Below are positions 17,061 to 25,762 of a DNA stretch of 64,000 bases, one piece after another. The translations under genes and the position numbers were made by a program. This stretch comes from SZAS-103 sp038226665 (lineage in GTDB: Bacteria; Pseudomonadota; Gammaproteobacteria; Xanthomonadales; Xanthomonadaceae), in assembly GCA_038226665.1 (NCBI GenBank), contig JBBRQI010000007.1, positions 1 to 64,000 of the forward strand, in the 5' to 3' direction. The notes beneath the pieces are model-generated. The model made no database searches, was not told the DNA's origin, and saw only the letters and a program-made list of their open reading frames with translations. How positions within the stretch are numbered: the stretch's first letter is position 1; the number at the start of each line of letters is the position of its first letter.

Positions 17061-17097
17061 TGCGGCCTTGCACAACCTGGAGGTTGCGCAGTCCGCA
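17061..17097 (-). promoter_or_regulatory. Long stem-loop in the infC-rpmI spacer (candidate ribosomal-protein leader)
   Basis: In the RNA of the minus strand TGCGCAACCT pairs with AGGTTGTGCA (nine usable pairs with one G-U, tetraloop), closed further out by TGCGG (17061-17065) against CCGCA (17093-17097). It lies about 45-80 nt before the rpmI start. L20 autoregulation of rpmI-rplT through a structured leader is known in other bacteria; the role here is inference. Confidence 0.55.
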
Positions 17098-17240
17098 AGG
17101 GTTGGTCTTTCCGTCCTGCCCTGCCGGCTTGTTGCGACCCGATCCAATCGGGCCGCGCAGTATGCCATCCGAGCCATGGCCCTGCAAGTCAGCCTTCCCA
17201 ATCCGCCTTGCAAATCAGGGTGTTGGTACAGCCGGCACGG

Positions 17241-17759
17241 CTACTTTTTCTTGGGCGAGATCATCATGATCATCTGCCGGCCTTCCAGTCGCGCGCGCTG
17301 CTCGACCACGACTTCATCGGCAAGGTCGGCTTCGATCCGGGCGGCCATCTGCAGGCCAAGCTCCTGGTGGGCCATTTCGCGGCCCTTGAAGCGGATGTTG
17401 ACCTTGACTTTGTCGCCTTCCTCGAGGAAACGGCGCAGGTTGCGCAGCTTGATGTTGTAGTCGCCGTCATCGGTGGTCGGCCGGAACTTGAGTTCCTTGA
17501 TCTCGACGACCTTCTGCTTCTTCTTGGCGGCCGAAGCTTTCTTCTGCAGTTCGAACTTGAACTTGCCGAAGTCCATGATCCGGCATACCGGCGGATCGCC
17601 ATTGGGTTGGATCTCAACCAGATCGAGACCGGCTTCTTCAGCCATCTGCAACGCTGCGTCGCGTTCGACCACTCCGACGTTCTCGCCTTCGGCATCGATC
17701 AGACGCACGCGCGGTACGCGGATTTCCTGGTTCTTTCGGTTCTGCTTTTCGGTATTGAT
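17241..17759 (-). CDS. infC: Translation initiation factor IF-3 (AUC start codon)
   Basis: Controls start-codon and initiator-tRNA selection on the 30S subunit. The first in-frame ATG/GTG would begin too late, at RLIDAEGENVG. Reading upstream gives ATC-AAT-ACC-GAA, i.e. (M)NTEKQNRKNQEIRVPRV, the normal conserved N-terminus, preceded by AGAGGA (17772-17767) with 7-nt spacing. The start is therefore ATC at 17759, giving 172 aa. A rare start of this kind (AUU in E. coli) lets IF-3 repress its own translation. Domains: IF3-N (about 10-80) and IF3-C (about 88-170). Confidence 0.95.
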   Translation of the reverse strand: MNTEKQNRKNQEIRVPRVRLIDAEGENVGVVERDAALQMAEEAGLDLVEIQPNGDPPVCRIMDFGKFKFELQKKASAAKKKQKVVEIKELKFRPTTDDGDYNIKLRNLRRFLEEGDKVKVNIRFKGREMAHQELGLQMAARIEADLADEVVVEQRARLEGRQMIMMISPKKK

Positions 17760-17809
17760 TCGCGGTTCCTCTCGGCATGAAGTTTCGTATGTTCAGTATG
17801 CGCCCGGGC

Positions 17810-19720
17810 CTAGTGTGCGCCCGGCCGGGCCTCGTTGCGCAGGCGTTCGATGAAGTCCGCCAGCGTCATGCTACCCAAGTCTTCCCCAGACCGCGTGCGC
17901 ACCGCCACCGAGCCGGTTTCCTTCTCGCGGTCCCCGATCACGAGCAGATACGGAATCCGTTGCATGGCGTGTTCGCGAATCTTATAGCCGATCTTTTCGT
18001 TGCGCAAATCGGCTTCGACGCGAAAACCTTGATTTTCAAGGGTCGCGCGGGTCGATTCGACCGCATCGGCCTGCACATCGGTGATATTGAGCACCACCGC
18101 CTGGATCGGCGCCAGCCAGACCGGCAGGTTGCCGGCATGGCTCTCAATCAGGATGCCAATGAAGCGCTCCATCGAGCCGACAATGGCCCGGTGCAGCATC
18201 ACCGGATGGCGCTTGGTCGAACTTTCGTCCACGTATTCGGCGCCAAGTCGCTCGGGCATCATGAAGTCGACCTGCATCGTGCCAACCTGCCAGGCGCGGC
18301 CGATCGAATCCTTCATGTGGTATTCGATCTTCGGGCCATAGAACGCGCCTTCGCCGGGCAACTCTTCCCACTTCACGCCTGCCGCAGCCAGTGCGGCGCG
18401 CAGGGCACCTTCGGCCTTGTCCCACACATCGTCGGTTCCGAGCCGCTTTTCCGGGCGCAGGGCGATCTTCAGGGCGATATCGCTGAAACCGAAGTCGGTA
18501 TAGACCTTCATTGCCTGCGCGTGGAACGCCGTGACCTCGGATTCGATCTGGTTTTCGGTGCAGAAAATGTGGCCGTCGTCCTGGGTGAACGCGCGCACCC
18601 GCATGATTCCGTGCAACGCGCCGGACGGCTCGTTGCGGTGGCAGCCGCCGAATTCGCCGTAGCGGATCGGCAGGTCTCGGTACGAATGCAGGCCGTGCTT
18701 GAAGATCTGGATATGGCCAGGGCAATTCATCGGCTTGAGCGCGTATTCGCGCTTTTCCGACTCGGTGAAGAACATGTTGTCCTTGTAGTTGTCCCAGTGT
18801 CCCGATGCCTTCCACAGCGAGACATCGAGGATCTGCGGGCCGCGCACTTCCTGGTAGCCCGAGGCGCGGTAGACGCCGCGCATGTGCTGCTCGACGACCT
18901 GCCAGATCGCCCAGCCCTTCGGATGCCAGAACACCATCCCGGGCGCCTGTTCCTGCTGGTGGAACAGATTCTGCACCTTGGCGATTTTGCGATGGTCGCG
19001 CTTCTCGGCTTCCTCGAGCTGCGTCAGGTGCGCCTTGAGATCCTTGTCGTTGAGCCATGCGGTGCCGTAGATGCGGCTGAGCATCTGGTTGTTCGAATCG
19101 CCGCGCCAGTAAGCGCCCGCGACTTTCATCAATTTGAACGCGCGCAGCTTGTCGGTGCCCGGCACGTGCGGCCCACGGCACAGGTCGATGAAATCGCCCT
19201 GCCGGTACAGCGAGATGTCCTCGTTCGACGGGATCGAGCCGATGATCTCCGCCTTGTACTTCTCACCCATGTTGCTGAAGAAACCAACGGCTTCATCGCG
19301 CGGCATCACCGAACGTTCCACCGGGATCGCTTCCTTGACGATCTTGAGCATCTCCGCTTCGATCTTTGGCAAGTCGTCTGGAGTGAACGGGCGCTCGTAG
19401 GCGAAGTCGTAGTAGAAACCGTTGTCGATGACCGGGCCGATCGTCACCTGCGCGCCCGGATACAGGCGCTGCACGGCCTGCGCGAGCAAATGCGCGGTGG
19501 AATGGCGCAGCACGTCGAGCGCGTCTGGATGCTTGTCAGTGACGATTTCCAGCGATGCGTCGTGTTCGATGCGATGACTGGTATCGACGAGTTTTCCATC
19601 GACCTTGCCGGCCAAAGCCGCCTTGGCCAGTCCGGGACCGATCGACGCAGCCACCTCGCCGACGCTGACCGGATGCTCGAAGGGACGGATGCTGCCGTCG
19701 GGGAGCTTGATATTGATCAT
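17810..19720 (-). CDS. thrS: Threonine--tRNA ligase
   Basis: Charges tRNA-Thr. 636 aa, start MINIKLPDGSIRPFEHP chosen because it matches the TGS domain; ten extra upstream residues are not conserved. Domain order: TGS (1-60), editing/SAD domain with HSTAHLLAQAV (zinc/editing histidines) , class II core with GFYYD, CRGPHVP, MNCPGHI and the motif 3 region, then the anticodon-binding domain (VWLAPIQAVVLNI). First structural gene of the thrS-infC-rpmI-rplT-pheST-ihfA-merR run; a ~240-nt leader precedes it. Confidence 0.98.
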   Translation of the reverse strand: MINIKLPDGSIRPFEHPVSVGEVAASIGPGLAKAALAGKVDGKLVDTSHRIEHDASLEIVTDKHPDALDVLRHSTAHLLAQAVQRLYPGAQVTIGPVIDNGFYYDFAYERPFTPDDLPKIEAEMLKIVKEAIPVERSVMPRDEAVGFFSNMGEKYKAEIIGSIPSNEDISLYRQGDFIDLCRGPHVPGTDKLRAFKLMKVAGAYWRGDSNNQMLSRIYGTAWLNDKDLKAHLTQLEEAEKRDHRKIAKVQNLFHQQEQAPGMVFWHPKGWAIWQVVEQHMRGVYRASGYQEVRGPQILDVSLWKASGHWDNYKDNMFFTESEKREYALKPMNCPGHIQIFKHGLHSYRDLPIRYGEFGGCHRNEPSGALHGIMRVRAFTQDDGHIFCTENQIESEVTAFHAQAMKVYTDFGFSDIALKIALRPEKRLGTDDVWDKAEGALRAALAAAGVKWEELPGEGAFYGPKIEYHMKDSIGRAWQVGTMQVDFMMPERLGAEYVDESSTKRHPVMLHRAIVGSMERFIGILIESHAGNLPVWLAPIQAVVLNITDVQADAVESTRATLENQGFRVEADLRNEKIGYKIREHAMQRIPYLLVIGDREKETGSVAVRTRSGEDLGSMTLADFIERLRNEARPGAH

Positions 19721-19820
19721 GGAATGCTCTTGGTTTGAAAGTGCGGCCAAGGATGGTCGCTGTTTCTATGTCGATCCGGACGATGGACAGAAATATCGAT
19801 CGATGGAGAGAAACAAACCC

Positions 19821-19862
19821 AAAAAAAAGACGCTCGCGCGCCTTGGTTTTGACGTGCGATCG
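19821..19862 (-). terminator. Candidate attenuator terminator in the thrS leader
   Basis: On the minus strand CGATCGC (19862-19856) pairs with GCGAGCG (19837-19831) with one internal mismatch, followed by TC and eight T residues (19828-19821). The stem is modest and the loop is 18 nt. It stands 100 nt before the thrS start and right after a short leader reading frame. Confidence 0.45.
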
Positions 19863-19869
19863 AAGTCGG

Positions 19870-19893
19870 TCAGCGGAGGTTGGTAGTACTCAT
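19870..19893 (-). CDS. Putative 7-residue leader peptide MSTTNLR upstream of thrS
   Basis: ATG-AGT-ACT-ACC-AAC-CTC-CGC-TGA on the minus strand, with GAGAG 7 nt before the ATG. Two adjacent threonine codons and a stop 8 nt before the first arm of a T-tailed hairpin are the layout of a ribosome-mediated attenuator sensing charged tRNA-Thr. The frame is very short and could be chance; comparative alignment is needed to believe it. Confidence 0.35.
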   Translation of the reverse strand: MSTTNLR

Positions 19894-19967
19894 GTCGCAC
19901 TCTCGGCCAACGGTTTTCCCGTGACCACCTTCGTCGACGCCGCAGCCCGATGCCGCGACACACCCTC

Positions 19968-19996
19968 AAGTTAGGGGCTGCCCGCCGCGCTGTCAA
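19968..19996 (-). promoter_or_regulatory. Sigma70-type promoter for the thrS operon
   Basis: On the minus strand a perfect -35 TTGACA (19996-19991), a 17-nt spacer and -10 TAACTT (19973-19968). Transcription would begin near 19960, leaving a ~240-nt leader before thrS. Confidence 0.7.
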
Positions 19997-20046
19997 CGTT
20001 GGAGCAGGCTCGCGCTACCATCGGCTTCCGATCAGGAGAGCCAAAG

Positions 20047-20982
20047 ATGGCCCAGAGCGTGCACGATTTCGTCGACGATCCGCGCAACGCGGACATTCTG
20101 ATCTACGTCAACGGCGAACTGAAGCCGCGCGCCGAAGCGGTTGTGTCGGTGTTCGACGCGGGCTTCGTGCTCGGCGATGGCGTCTGGGAAGGCATGCGCG
20201 TGCTCGGCGGGCAGCCATTGTTCCTCGATGCGCACCTGGACCGCCTGTATGAGGGCGCGAAGGCGATCGCACTCGATATCGGCATGGATCGCGGCGCTTT
20301 GACGAAGGCGATCATGGATACTCTCGCCGCCAACGCCATGACCGATCACGTGCACATCCGCCTGATGGTGACACGCGGCGTCAAGCGCACGCCCTACCAG
20401 GACCCGCGCGCCGCGATCGGCTCGGCGACGATCGTGATGATTCCCGAGTACAAGACGCCGCACCCGGAATTGCTGGGACGCGGACTGAAACTCTTCACCG
20501 TGCATGTGCGCCGCGGTTATCCAGACGTGCAGGATCCGAAACTCAATTCGCACAGCAAGCTCAACTGTATTACCGCATGCATCCAGGCGACTGCTGCGGG
20601 CGCCGACGAAGCATTGATGCTCGATCCGCACGGCTTCGTCGCGACCTGCAACTCCACGCATTTTTTCATCGTGCGCAAGGGCGAAGTATGGACATCGAGC
20701 GGCGACTACTGCCTCGGCGGCATCACCCGCGCGAACGTGTTGCGCATTTGCCGCAACCACGACATTCCCGCGCACGAGCGCAACTTCAGCCTGACCGACG
20801 TGTATGGCGCCGACGAGGCTTTCACGACCGGCACATTCGCTGGCGTCGTGCCGGTTCGCGAGATCGATGGGCGAATCATCGGAAACGAATCGCGCGGGCC
20901 GATGGTCGAGCGCCTGCAAGCTCTGTATGTCGAGCTCGCACATCTCGATGCGACGGCACGCGCGGGCATGCGTTGCGCATGA
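20047..20982 (+). CDS. Fold-type IV PLP aminotransferase (branched-chain/D-amino acid transaminase family)
   Basis: 311 aa with the class IV aminotransferase layout: FDAGFVLGDGVWEGMRV near the N-terminus, the PLP-binding lysine K171 in NSHSKLNCI, and the phosphate-binding C-terminal TGTFAGVVPVREIDGR. The conserved start MAQSVHDFVDD follows AGGAG with good spacing. It could be a branched-chain or a D-amino acid transaminase, or an amino-deoxychorismate lyase relative; specificity is not readable. The sulfotransferase-like gene overlaps by ATGA, so the two are coupled and may act on one substrate. Confidence 0.85.
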   Translation: MAQSVHDFVDDPRNADILIYVNGELKPRAEAVVSVFDAGFVLGDGVWEGMRVLGGQPLFLDAHLDRLYEGAKAIALDIGMDRGALTKAIMDTLAANAMTDHVHIRLMVTRGVKRTPYQDPRAAIGSATIVMIPEYKTPHPELLGRGLKLFTVHVRRGYPDVQDPKLNSHSKLNCITACIQATAAGADEALMLDPHGFVATCNSTHFFIVRKGEVWTSSGDYCLGGITRANVLRICRNHDIPAHERNFSLTDVYGADEAFTTGTFAGVVPVREIDGRIIGNESRGPMVERLQALYVELAHLDATARAGMRCA

Positions 20983-21722
20983 AACCGACGACGGACAATC
21001 CATTGCGAATCGCGATGTGGAGCGGCCCGCGCAACATCTCCACCGCGATGATGCGCGCCTGGGAGAATCGTGGCGACTGCGCGGTCAGCGACGAGCCGTT
21101 GTATGCGGCCTACCTCGCGGCGACCGGCATCGATCATCCGATGCGCGAGGAAGTGATCGCCGCGGGCGACACCGACTGGCGGAGCGTGGTTCGCGCGCTG
21201 ACGGATCCGGTGCCGAATGGAAAACCGATCTGGTACCAGAAGCACATGACACACCATTTGCTTCCCGCCATGGATCGTGGCTGGATCGGACAACTCACGA
21301 ACGTGCTGTTGATTCGTGATCCGCACGAAGTCGTCAGTTCGTACCTCAAGGCGCGTACGACGGTCACGCCCGACGACATCGGCGTGCCGCAACAGATTGA
21401 ACTCTACGACCAGCTTTGCGCTGCCGGAAACCCGCCACCCATCATCGATGCCGGAGACTTCCTTCGCGCGCCGGAAGGCCATCTACGCGCCTTGTGCGAA
21501 CGATTCGGCATCGCGTTCACCGATCACATGCTGCACTGGCCGCCCGGTGAACGTGCCAGCGATGGCGTATGGGCGCCGCATTGGTACGCACGCGTGCGGC
21601 AATCGACGGGGTTCGATTCGCCGCCTGCATCGCAGAAAATTCGCCTGCCTGCTGGCACGCATGTCGTTGCTGCTTGCATGCCGCACTACCAACGGTTGCA
21701 TGCGCTGCGGATGCGCGTGTAA
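20979..21722 (+). CDS. Sulfotransferase-like P-loop protein
   Basis: 247 aa, start ATG inside the ATGA overlap with the aminotransferase stop. The opening IAMWSGPRNISTAMMRAWENR has the shape of a sulfotransferase 5'-phosphosulfate-binding loop, and LLIRDPHEVVSSYLKAR matches the R-D-P-x-x-x-x-x-S 3'-phosphate motif. Relatives next to class IV aminotransferases are usually annotated only as branched-chain-aminotransferase-associated or sulfotransferase family proteins. The acceptor is unknown. Convergent with the sugar transferase gene; 17 bp separate the stops. Confidence 0.75.
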   Translation: MKPTTDNPLRIAMWSGPRNISTAMMRAWENRGDCAVSDEPLYAAYLAATGIDHPMREEVIAAGDTDWRSVVRALTDPVPNGKPIWYQKHMTHHLLPAMDRGWIGQLTNVLLIRDPHEVVSSYLKARTTVTPDDIGVPQQIELYDQLCAAGNPPPIIDAGDFLRAPEGHLRALCERFGIAFTDHMLHWPPGERASDGVWAPHWYARVRQSTGFDSPPASQKIRLPAGTHVVAACMPHYQRLHALRMRV

Positions 21723-21739
21723 AAGCCGGACTCCTCAGC

Positions 21740-22411
21740 TCAGAAAACATTCCGGCGCAGGACGACGCCAAATGCCGTTCGGCAAAGAATATGCAAATCC
21801 TGGATAAAGCCGCGTTCATGGATATATTGGATATCAAGCTCGATGGACTCGCGCTTGGTCAGCTTGTCGCGTCCGGTGCATTTCGAGAGACAGGTAATCC
21901 CGGGTTTGACCGAAAGATATTCGTCGCGATGGGCGCCGTAGAGCTCGAGCACTTCCGGGATCTCCGGGCGCGGGCCGACCAGGGACATGTCGCCAACCAC
22001 CACGTTCCAGAAATTCGGCAATTCGTCGATGCTCATTTTTCGCGTATACCGGCCGACGCGGGTCACGCGGGGGTCGCTTTCCTCGTGGAAATGGAAATCC
22101 AGATCCGACTTGCTGGAATAATCGTAAAGGTGTGGAAACCGTTCACGCGCGTCCACGTACATGCCGCGCAATTTGAAAATGTAAAAGGGTTTTCCGTTCA
22201 TCCCCAGCCGGCGTTGAAAGAACAGCGGCGAGCCGGGGGATTCAAGCCTGATCACGATTGCAGCCACGACCACCAGGGGCAGGCTGAGGACGAGAAACAC
22301 ACAACCAAGCAGCAAGTCCATCGAACGTTTGGCGAACCGATACGACAGGTTTTTCATGCGCCCTGTTGGCAATTCCTCCATTTGTTCACTCATTTCCATC
22401 TTGCTGTCCAT
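21740..22411 (-). CDS. Priming sugar transferase (monotopic phosphoglycosyltransferase) for exopolysaccharide
   Basis: Transfers a sugar-1-phosphate to undecaprenyl phosphate, the first step of polysaccharide assembly at the inner membrane. 223 aa: one re-entrant N-terminal hydrophobic helix after KRSMDLLLGCVF, the catalytic region FKLRGMYVDARE, and the family signature DELPNFWNVVVGDMSLVGPRPEIP (residues in the last motif read D-E-L-P-N then V-G-P-R-P). It is the short form without the N-terminal four-helix region of WcaJ/WbaP. Last gene on the strand of the export cluster, but separated from it by 325 bp, with GAGG 9 nt before its ATG. Confidence 0.9.
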   Translation of the reverse strand: MDSKMEMSEQMEELPTGRMKNLSYRFAKRSMDLLLGCVFLVLSLPLVVVAAIVIRLESPGSPLFFQRRLGMNGKPFYIFKLRGMYVDARERFPHLYDYSSKSDLDFHFHEESDPRVTRVGRYTRKMSIDELPNFWNVVVGDMSLVGPRPEIPEVLELYGAHRDEYLSVKPGITCLSKCTGRDKLTKRESIELDIQYIHERGFIQDLHILCRTAFGVVLRRNVF

Positions 22412-22736
22412 TAAACACTACCTCAAGGGAAGAACGCGGCTGCAGGTGGAAACCGGACAAACATGCGGTACGGGACGGCCAATTTCCCGCATGTCCACCG
22501 CATGTTCCGGGTACAAACCGCGGACGCGGCTGGGCAGCTCCACGAAATCAACACGTACGCAGCATGTAGCTTCACCAGAAAACAAAGACTACTTCGTTGC
22601 AAATCGCAAAGACAAGCCGCCATCCCGACGAAGACCTTGCCGAGATTCAGAAAATCCACTGCCCAGCCGCGGGTCATGATAGTTGCGCGGCGACGATGAA
22701 CGCGAATGCAATGCGCTGCAGGCACAGGCTCTCCCG
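22412..22736. other. 325-bp gap between the export cluster and the sugar transferase gene
   Basis: No credible gene on either strand; the minus-strand frame crossing it overlaps the gfcD coding end and lacks any recognisable sequence. Less GC-rich than neighbours. No JUMPstart/ops-like element was found by eye. Presumably the sugar transferase has its own promoter here. Confidence 0.6.
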
Positions 22737-24971
22737 TCAGTTCTGGATCTTGTCGAGATTCTGATCGAACAGATTGCTGTCGCGATCGTCGGTCATGTCG
22801 TAGAGGTGGTAGGCCTTGTCCAGACGGGCACCACCGTCGCGCAACAGCGGTTGCCAATGCACGCTAGCTCTTCGATTCCTGGAAAACGGCGCGAATAAAT
22901 CGATGGGAACCGATAGATAAACCCCCTTGTCGAAACTGCCTTCGCCATAGGCCTTGCCCGCCGTGGTGAAAGTCGCATAAGCCCCCATGCGAACCCCGTT
23001 GTTGAAATGGCGGGAGACGTCCACCGTGGTACCCCAGTCTCCAGCTAGATAACGACCGGCGCTCAACGCAAGATGCATGCCTTCCAGACCGGTATCGAGG
23101 TACAACGTGGCCTGACCGGTGGCCACGCGATACTTGCGGAAGGAGAAGTCCTGTTTGAAGCCGCGCTGCTGAACCCAGTTCGCATCGGCGCCGATCGCCC
23201 AGTGCGCGTCGAGTGGTCGGTACAGCAGTTCGCCCCCGACTCCTCCAAACATGCTTTCGAGCATGCCGGCATAGGCCATCCCGTACAAATCCGTGTCGAT
23301 CTGGCGCGTACCAGTCAGCTGCAGGTTCGGCATTACCACGTTTGAACTTTCCAGATACTTGCGCACATCGGTACGCACGCGAGGCAAAGCGCTCGGCGCA
23401 TCGAATCTGTAGTTCTGAAAATTGTTGAGCAGGTTGACGTCCACTTCTCCGTCCAGCCAGAGGTTACGGTTGAAGTGGTATGTCGCGGTGCCGTCCGCCC
23501 TCAGTTGATAGATGATCGCAGCATCCGGTCCGCCCAGGCTCTGCGAATAACCAGGCGATAGCCCCAGATCCAGTTTCTTCAACGGTGTCGTGTAAAGCAC
23601 ATTTTCCCGCTGCGGTGCCGTCGGATCTTGTTCGACACTGCGCCTGAATGTGGATAAATCGATATCGTGGTTCAGCAGATCGACAAGTTTCTGGCGATGA
23701 ACGCTGTCTTCCACGATTGCAAGCCCATGATTTTCCGAGACGACGGTGATCCAGTCGATGCTGCCGTCGAGACGATTGTCGAGCAATCGCGCGGTGCGGC
23801 CCAATCCTTCGGAAGCGTAGAAGAAGCGTTTCTGCTCGCCGTAGACCAGCAGTTCCGAGCCACGTTGCGCGATGCGGATGACCTTGATCCCGGCGTTGTC
23901 TTCCAGAATCTTGCTGACGGCTGCCCAGTCGGTCATCGCGGGACTCGCATGCAGAGCAGGATTGACCGGATCGACGACCGCATCGCGGCCGGCCGGCTCG
24001 GGCGGCGGATCGAAAGGTTTCGGCGCGTCCGTACGCTGGGCGAGGTTGTCGTGCAGGCTGAGCGAAACCATGGCCGTGTTTCCGCGCTCGTACCCGACCG
24101 TGAGATCCACATACCGGTTCGCGCGAAACATCGCGCCCATGTTCACCGGCCAGCGCTGGGGCAAATTGTTGTTCAACCCTTCGTGCTGATAGTTGTTGCC
24201 GTCCAGTTCGAGTTTCAATCGCAATCGTTGCCACGGCGTCTGGTACTCGACGCCTCCAAACAGCGCCGTACGGCCGTGAAAGTACCTCGCGATACTGAAT
24301 TCACCGGTGCCGCCGCTGCCGGCTGCTCCCAGGGAACGATGGTTGAAACCCGGAGAAATCCACCCGAACGGATTCGGCAAATCCTGACGCGACCCCAGAT
24401 TGCCCCAGGCCAGGCCCAGGCTGAAATCGAACGAACCGACACGCTTGCTCGCGACGAAATATTCACTCGAGAACAACCCGGTACCCGCCAGGTCGCGAAT
24501 TCCGACGACGACCGCCGGCAGGTAGTGGGTCTCGTTCCACAACCTCAGCTTCGCGTCGATGGATTTGTCTTTGTAGCTTTGCCCAAAGGGATTGGGGTCG
24601 GTCGGATAAGGCTTGTTGCTCACGATGACGTAGCGGGCAGTCGCTTCGAGCCACGAAAACGGCTGCGCGGACGCATTGAGATACGTGTAGGGTTCGACCC
24701 GGCTGTAGATCAGGCCGACATCGCCCGCGTCGGCCATGCGCGCCGTGGGCGTCTGCAAGAGCCCGACTTCGCCAAAATCGTTCTTCGTGTAGCCGGGCGC
24801 ACTCTGCGCATGCAGTGCGCCGGCGATGCAGCATGCAAGCGGTGCAAGCGCGTACAACATCGAAAGCCGGGGAGTGTGCCGGTGACGCAAAGGATTGCTA
24901 CCGCAGCTGCGGAGGTCTGGCGCAGAGGGATGAATGCGTGCCATGCCCGCGTTGTCCACGCAAGGTCTCAT
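22737..24971 (-). CDS. YjbH/GfcD-like outer-membrane exopolysaccharide secretion protein
   Basis: Large predicted beta-barrel lipoprotein-type component of YjbEFGH/group 4 capsule systems. 744 aa; after the leader, GYTKNDFGEVGLLQTPTARM begins the conserved YjbH domain, and there are many amphipathic strands of barrel type (for example GSFDFSLGLAWGNLG). It ends with a polar segment ending LDKIQN. The start ATG lies in an ATGA overlap with gfcC. An internal start with a tidier signal peptide (MLYALAPLACCIAGALHAQ) is also possible. Confidence 0.88.
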   Translation of the reverse strand: MRPCVDNAGMARIHPSAPDLRSCGSNPLRHRHTPRLSMLYALAPLACCIAGALHAQSAPGYTKNDFGEVGLLQTPTARMADAGDVGLIYSRVEPYTYLNASAQPFSWLEATARYVIVSNKPYPTDPNPFGQSYKDKSIDAKLRLWNETHYLPAVVVGIRDLAGTGLFSSEYFVASKRVGSFDFSLGLAWGNLGSRQDLPNPFGWISPGFNHRSLGAAGSGGTGEFSIARYFHGRTALFGGVEYQTPWQRLRLKLELDGNNYQHEGLNNNLPQRWPVNMGAMFRANRYVDLTVGYERGNTAMVSLSLHDNLAQRTDAPKPFDPPPEPAGRDAVVDPVNPALHASPAMTDWAAVSKILEDNAGIKVIRIAQRGSELLVYGEQKRFFYASEGLGRTARLLDNRLDGSIDWITVVSENHGLAIVEDSVHRQKLVDLLNHDIDLSTFRRSVEQDPTAPQRENVLYTTPLKKLDLGLSPGYSQSLGGPDAAIIYQLRADGTATYHFNRNLWLDGEVDVNLLNNFQNYRFDAPSALPRVRTDVRKYLESSNVVMPNLQLTGTRQIDTDLYGMAYAGMLESMFGGVGGELLYRPLDAHWAIGADANWVQQRGFKQDFSFRKYRVATGQATLYLDTGLEGMHLALSAGRYLAGDWGTTVDVSRHFNNGVRMGAYATFTTAGKAYGEGSFDKGVYLSVPIDLFAPFSRNRRASVHWQPLLRDGGARLDKAYHLYDMTDDRDSNLFDQNLDKIQN

Positions 24972-25762
24972 GGTTCCGTCCCCAATCCGCCCACCGGCTG
25001 GGTCGCGAGGAAGTCCGCCATATCGCGATTGAACTTCTCGTCCACAGCGTGCGCAATCGCCCGGGCACCGAGCGGCACGTACAAGACGGTGCCGGGCGCG
25101 ACAGCCATCGGCGGACTACGATTCCAGAGCGCGACTCCCTGCTCGAACACTTCGCCATCCGGCTCGATCACGTAGACCACGTCCTGGTTGGCAAACGACG
25201 ATGCCGCACATTGCGCCAGATACTGGCGCGCATCTGCAAGGCCCGTATGCGGCAGATGGCATGGCTGTTGTACCGCCCCTGCGACCGTGACCCACTGTGG
25301 ACGCGATGGATAAATCAGCCGATCGCCATCCGCCACCGGAAAATTGTCGGGCGCACTGACCTGCAAGGCATGCGGTTCAAGCGTCCGCACGACTTTACGG
25401 CCAGTTACAGGCATCTGCCCGATCCAGTCGCGCATCTGCTGGGCCAAGGTTGCGAGCGATTCCCGCCGATCCGCAACCGCTTTGTGTCCGATCAAGCCCA
25501 ATTCATAGACCAGTCCCGTCTTCAAACGCGTTTGCTCGGCTTGTGCCGATCGGCGTAGCCATGCCGCCCCGACCGGGTAGGCATTACGACCTACTTGCGC
25601 AGCCTTCACGACATCGCTCAAACGCGGCTTGCCTTCAAAAACGATGGCGCCTGGATGCTCCACTTCACCGGCTGCGGCAACGGTCACACGCTGCGACGAC
25701 TGCGCATGCGCTGCCGTCGCCACGAGTCCGTACGCCACGATGACGGACAGCCAGGCCCTCAC
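24968..25762 (-). CDS. GfcC/YjbG-like periplasmic exopolysaccharide secretion protein
   Basis: 264 aa with a signal peptide (MRAWLSVIVAYGLVATAAHA) and the capsule-biosynthesis GfcC fold: a SLBB-like first domain starting VTVAAAGEVEHPGAIVFEG, a helical part, and a second ubiquitin-like region (YPSRPQWVTVAGAVQQPC). GfcC proteins are periplasmic partners of the YjbH/GfcD barrel. GTG start within a GTGA overlap with gfcB, and an ATGA overlap with gfcD downstream: strict translational coupling. Confidence 0.88.
   Translation of the reverse strand: MRAWLSVIVAYGLVATAAHAQSSQRVTVAAAGEVEHPGAIVFEGKPRLSDVVKAAQVGRNAYPVGAAWLRRSAQAEQTRLKTGLVYELGLIGHKAVADRRESLATLAQQMRDWIGQMPVTGRKVVRTLEPHALQVSAPDNFPVADGDRLIYPSRPQWVTVAGAVQQPCHLPHTGLADARQYLAQCAASSFANQDVVYVIEPDGEVFEQGVALWNRSPPMAVAPGTVLYVPLGARAIAHAVDEKFNRDMADFLATQPVGGLGTEP

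Larger units (their letters stand above)
19721..20046. other. 326-bp divergent intergenic region (thrS leader and aminotransferase promoter side)
   Basis: Holds the thrS promoter, the short threonine-codon frame and the T-tailed hairpin described separately. On the plus side AGGAG (20034-20039) precedes the aminotransferase ATG. No other gene seen. Confidence 0.7.

Noticed and set aside
17777..19738. 653-codon open frame on the plus strand
   Set aside because: Exactly antisense to thrS; high-GC codon bias keeps the opposite frame open and its translation has no family features.
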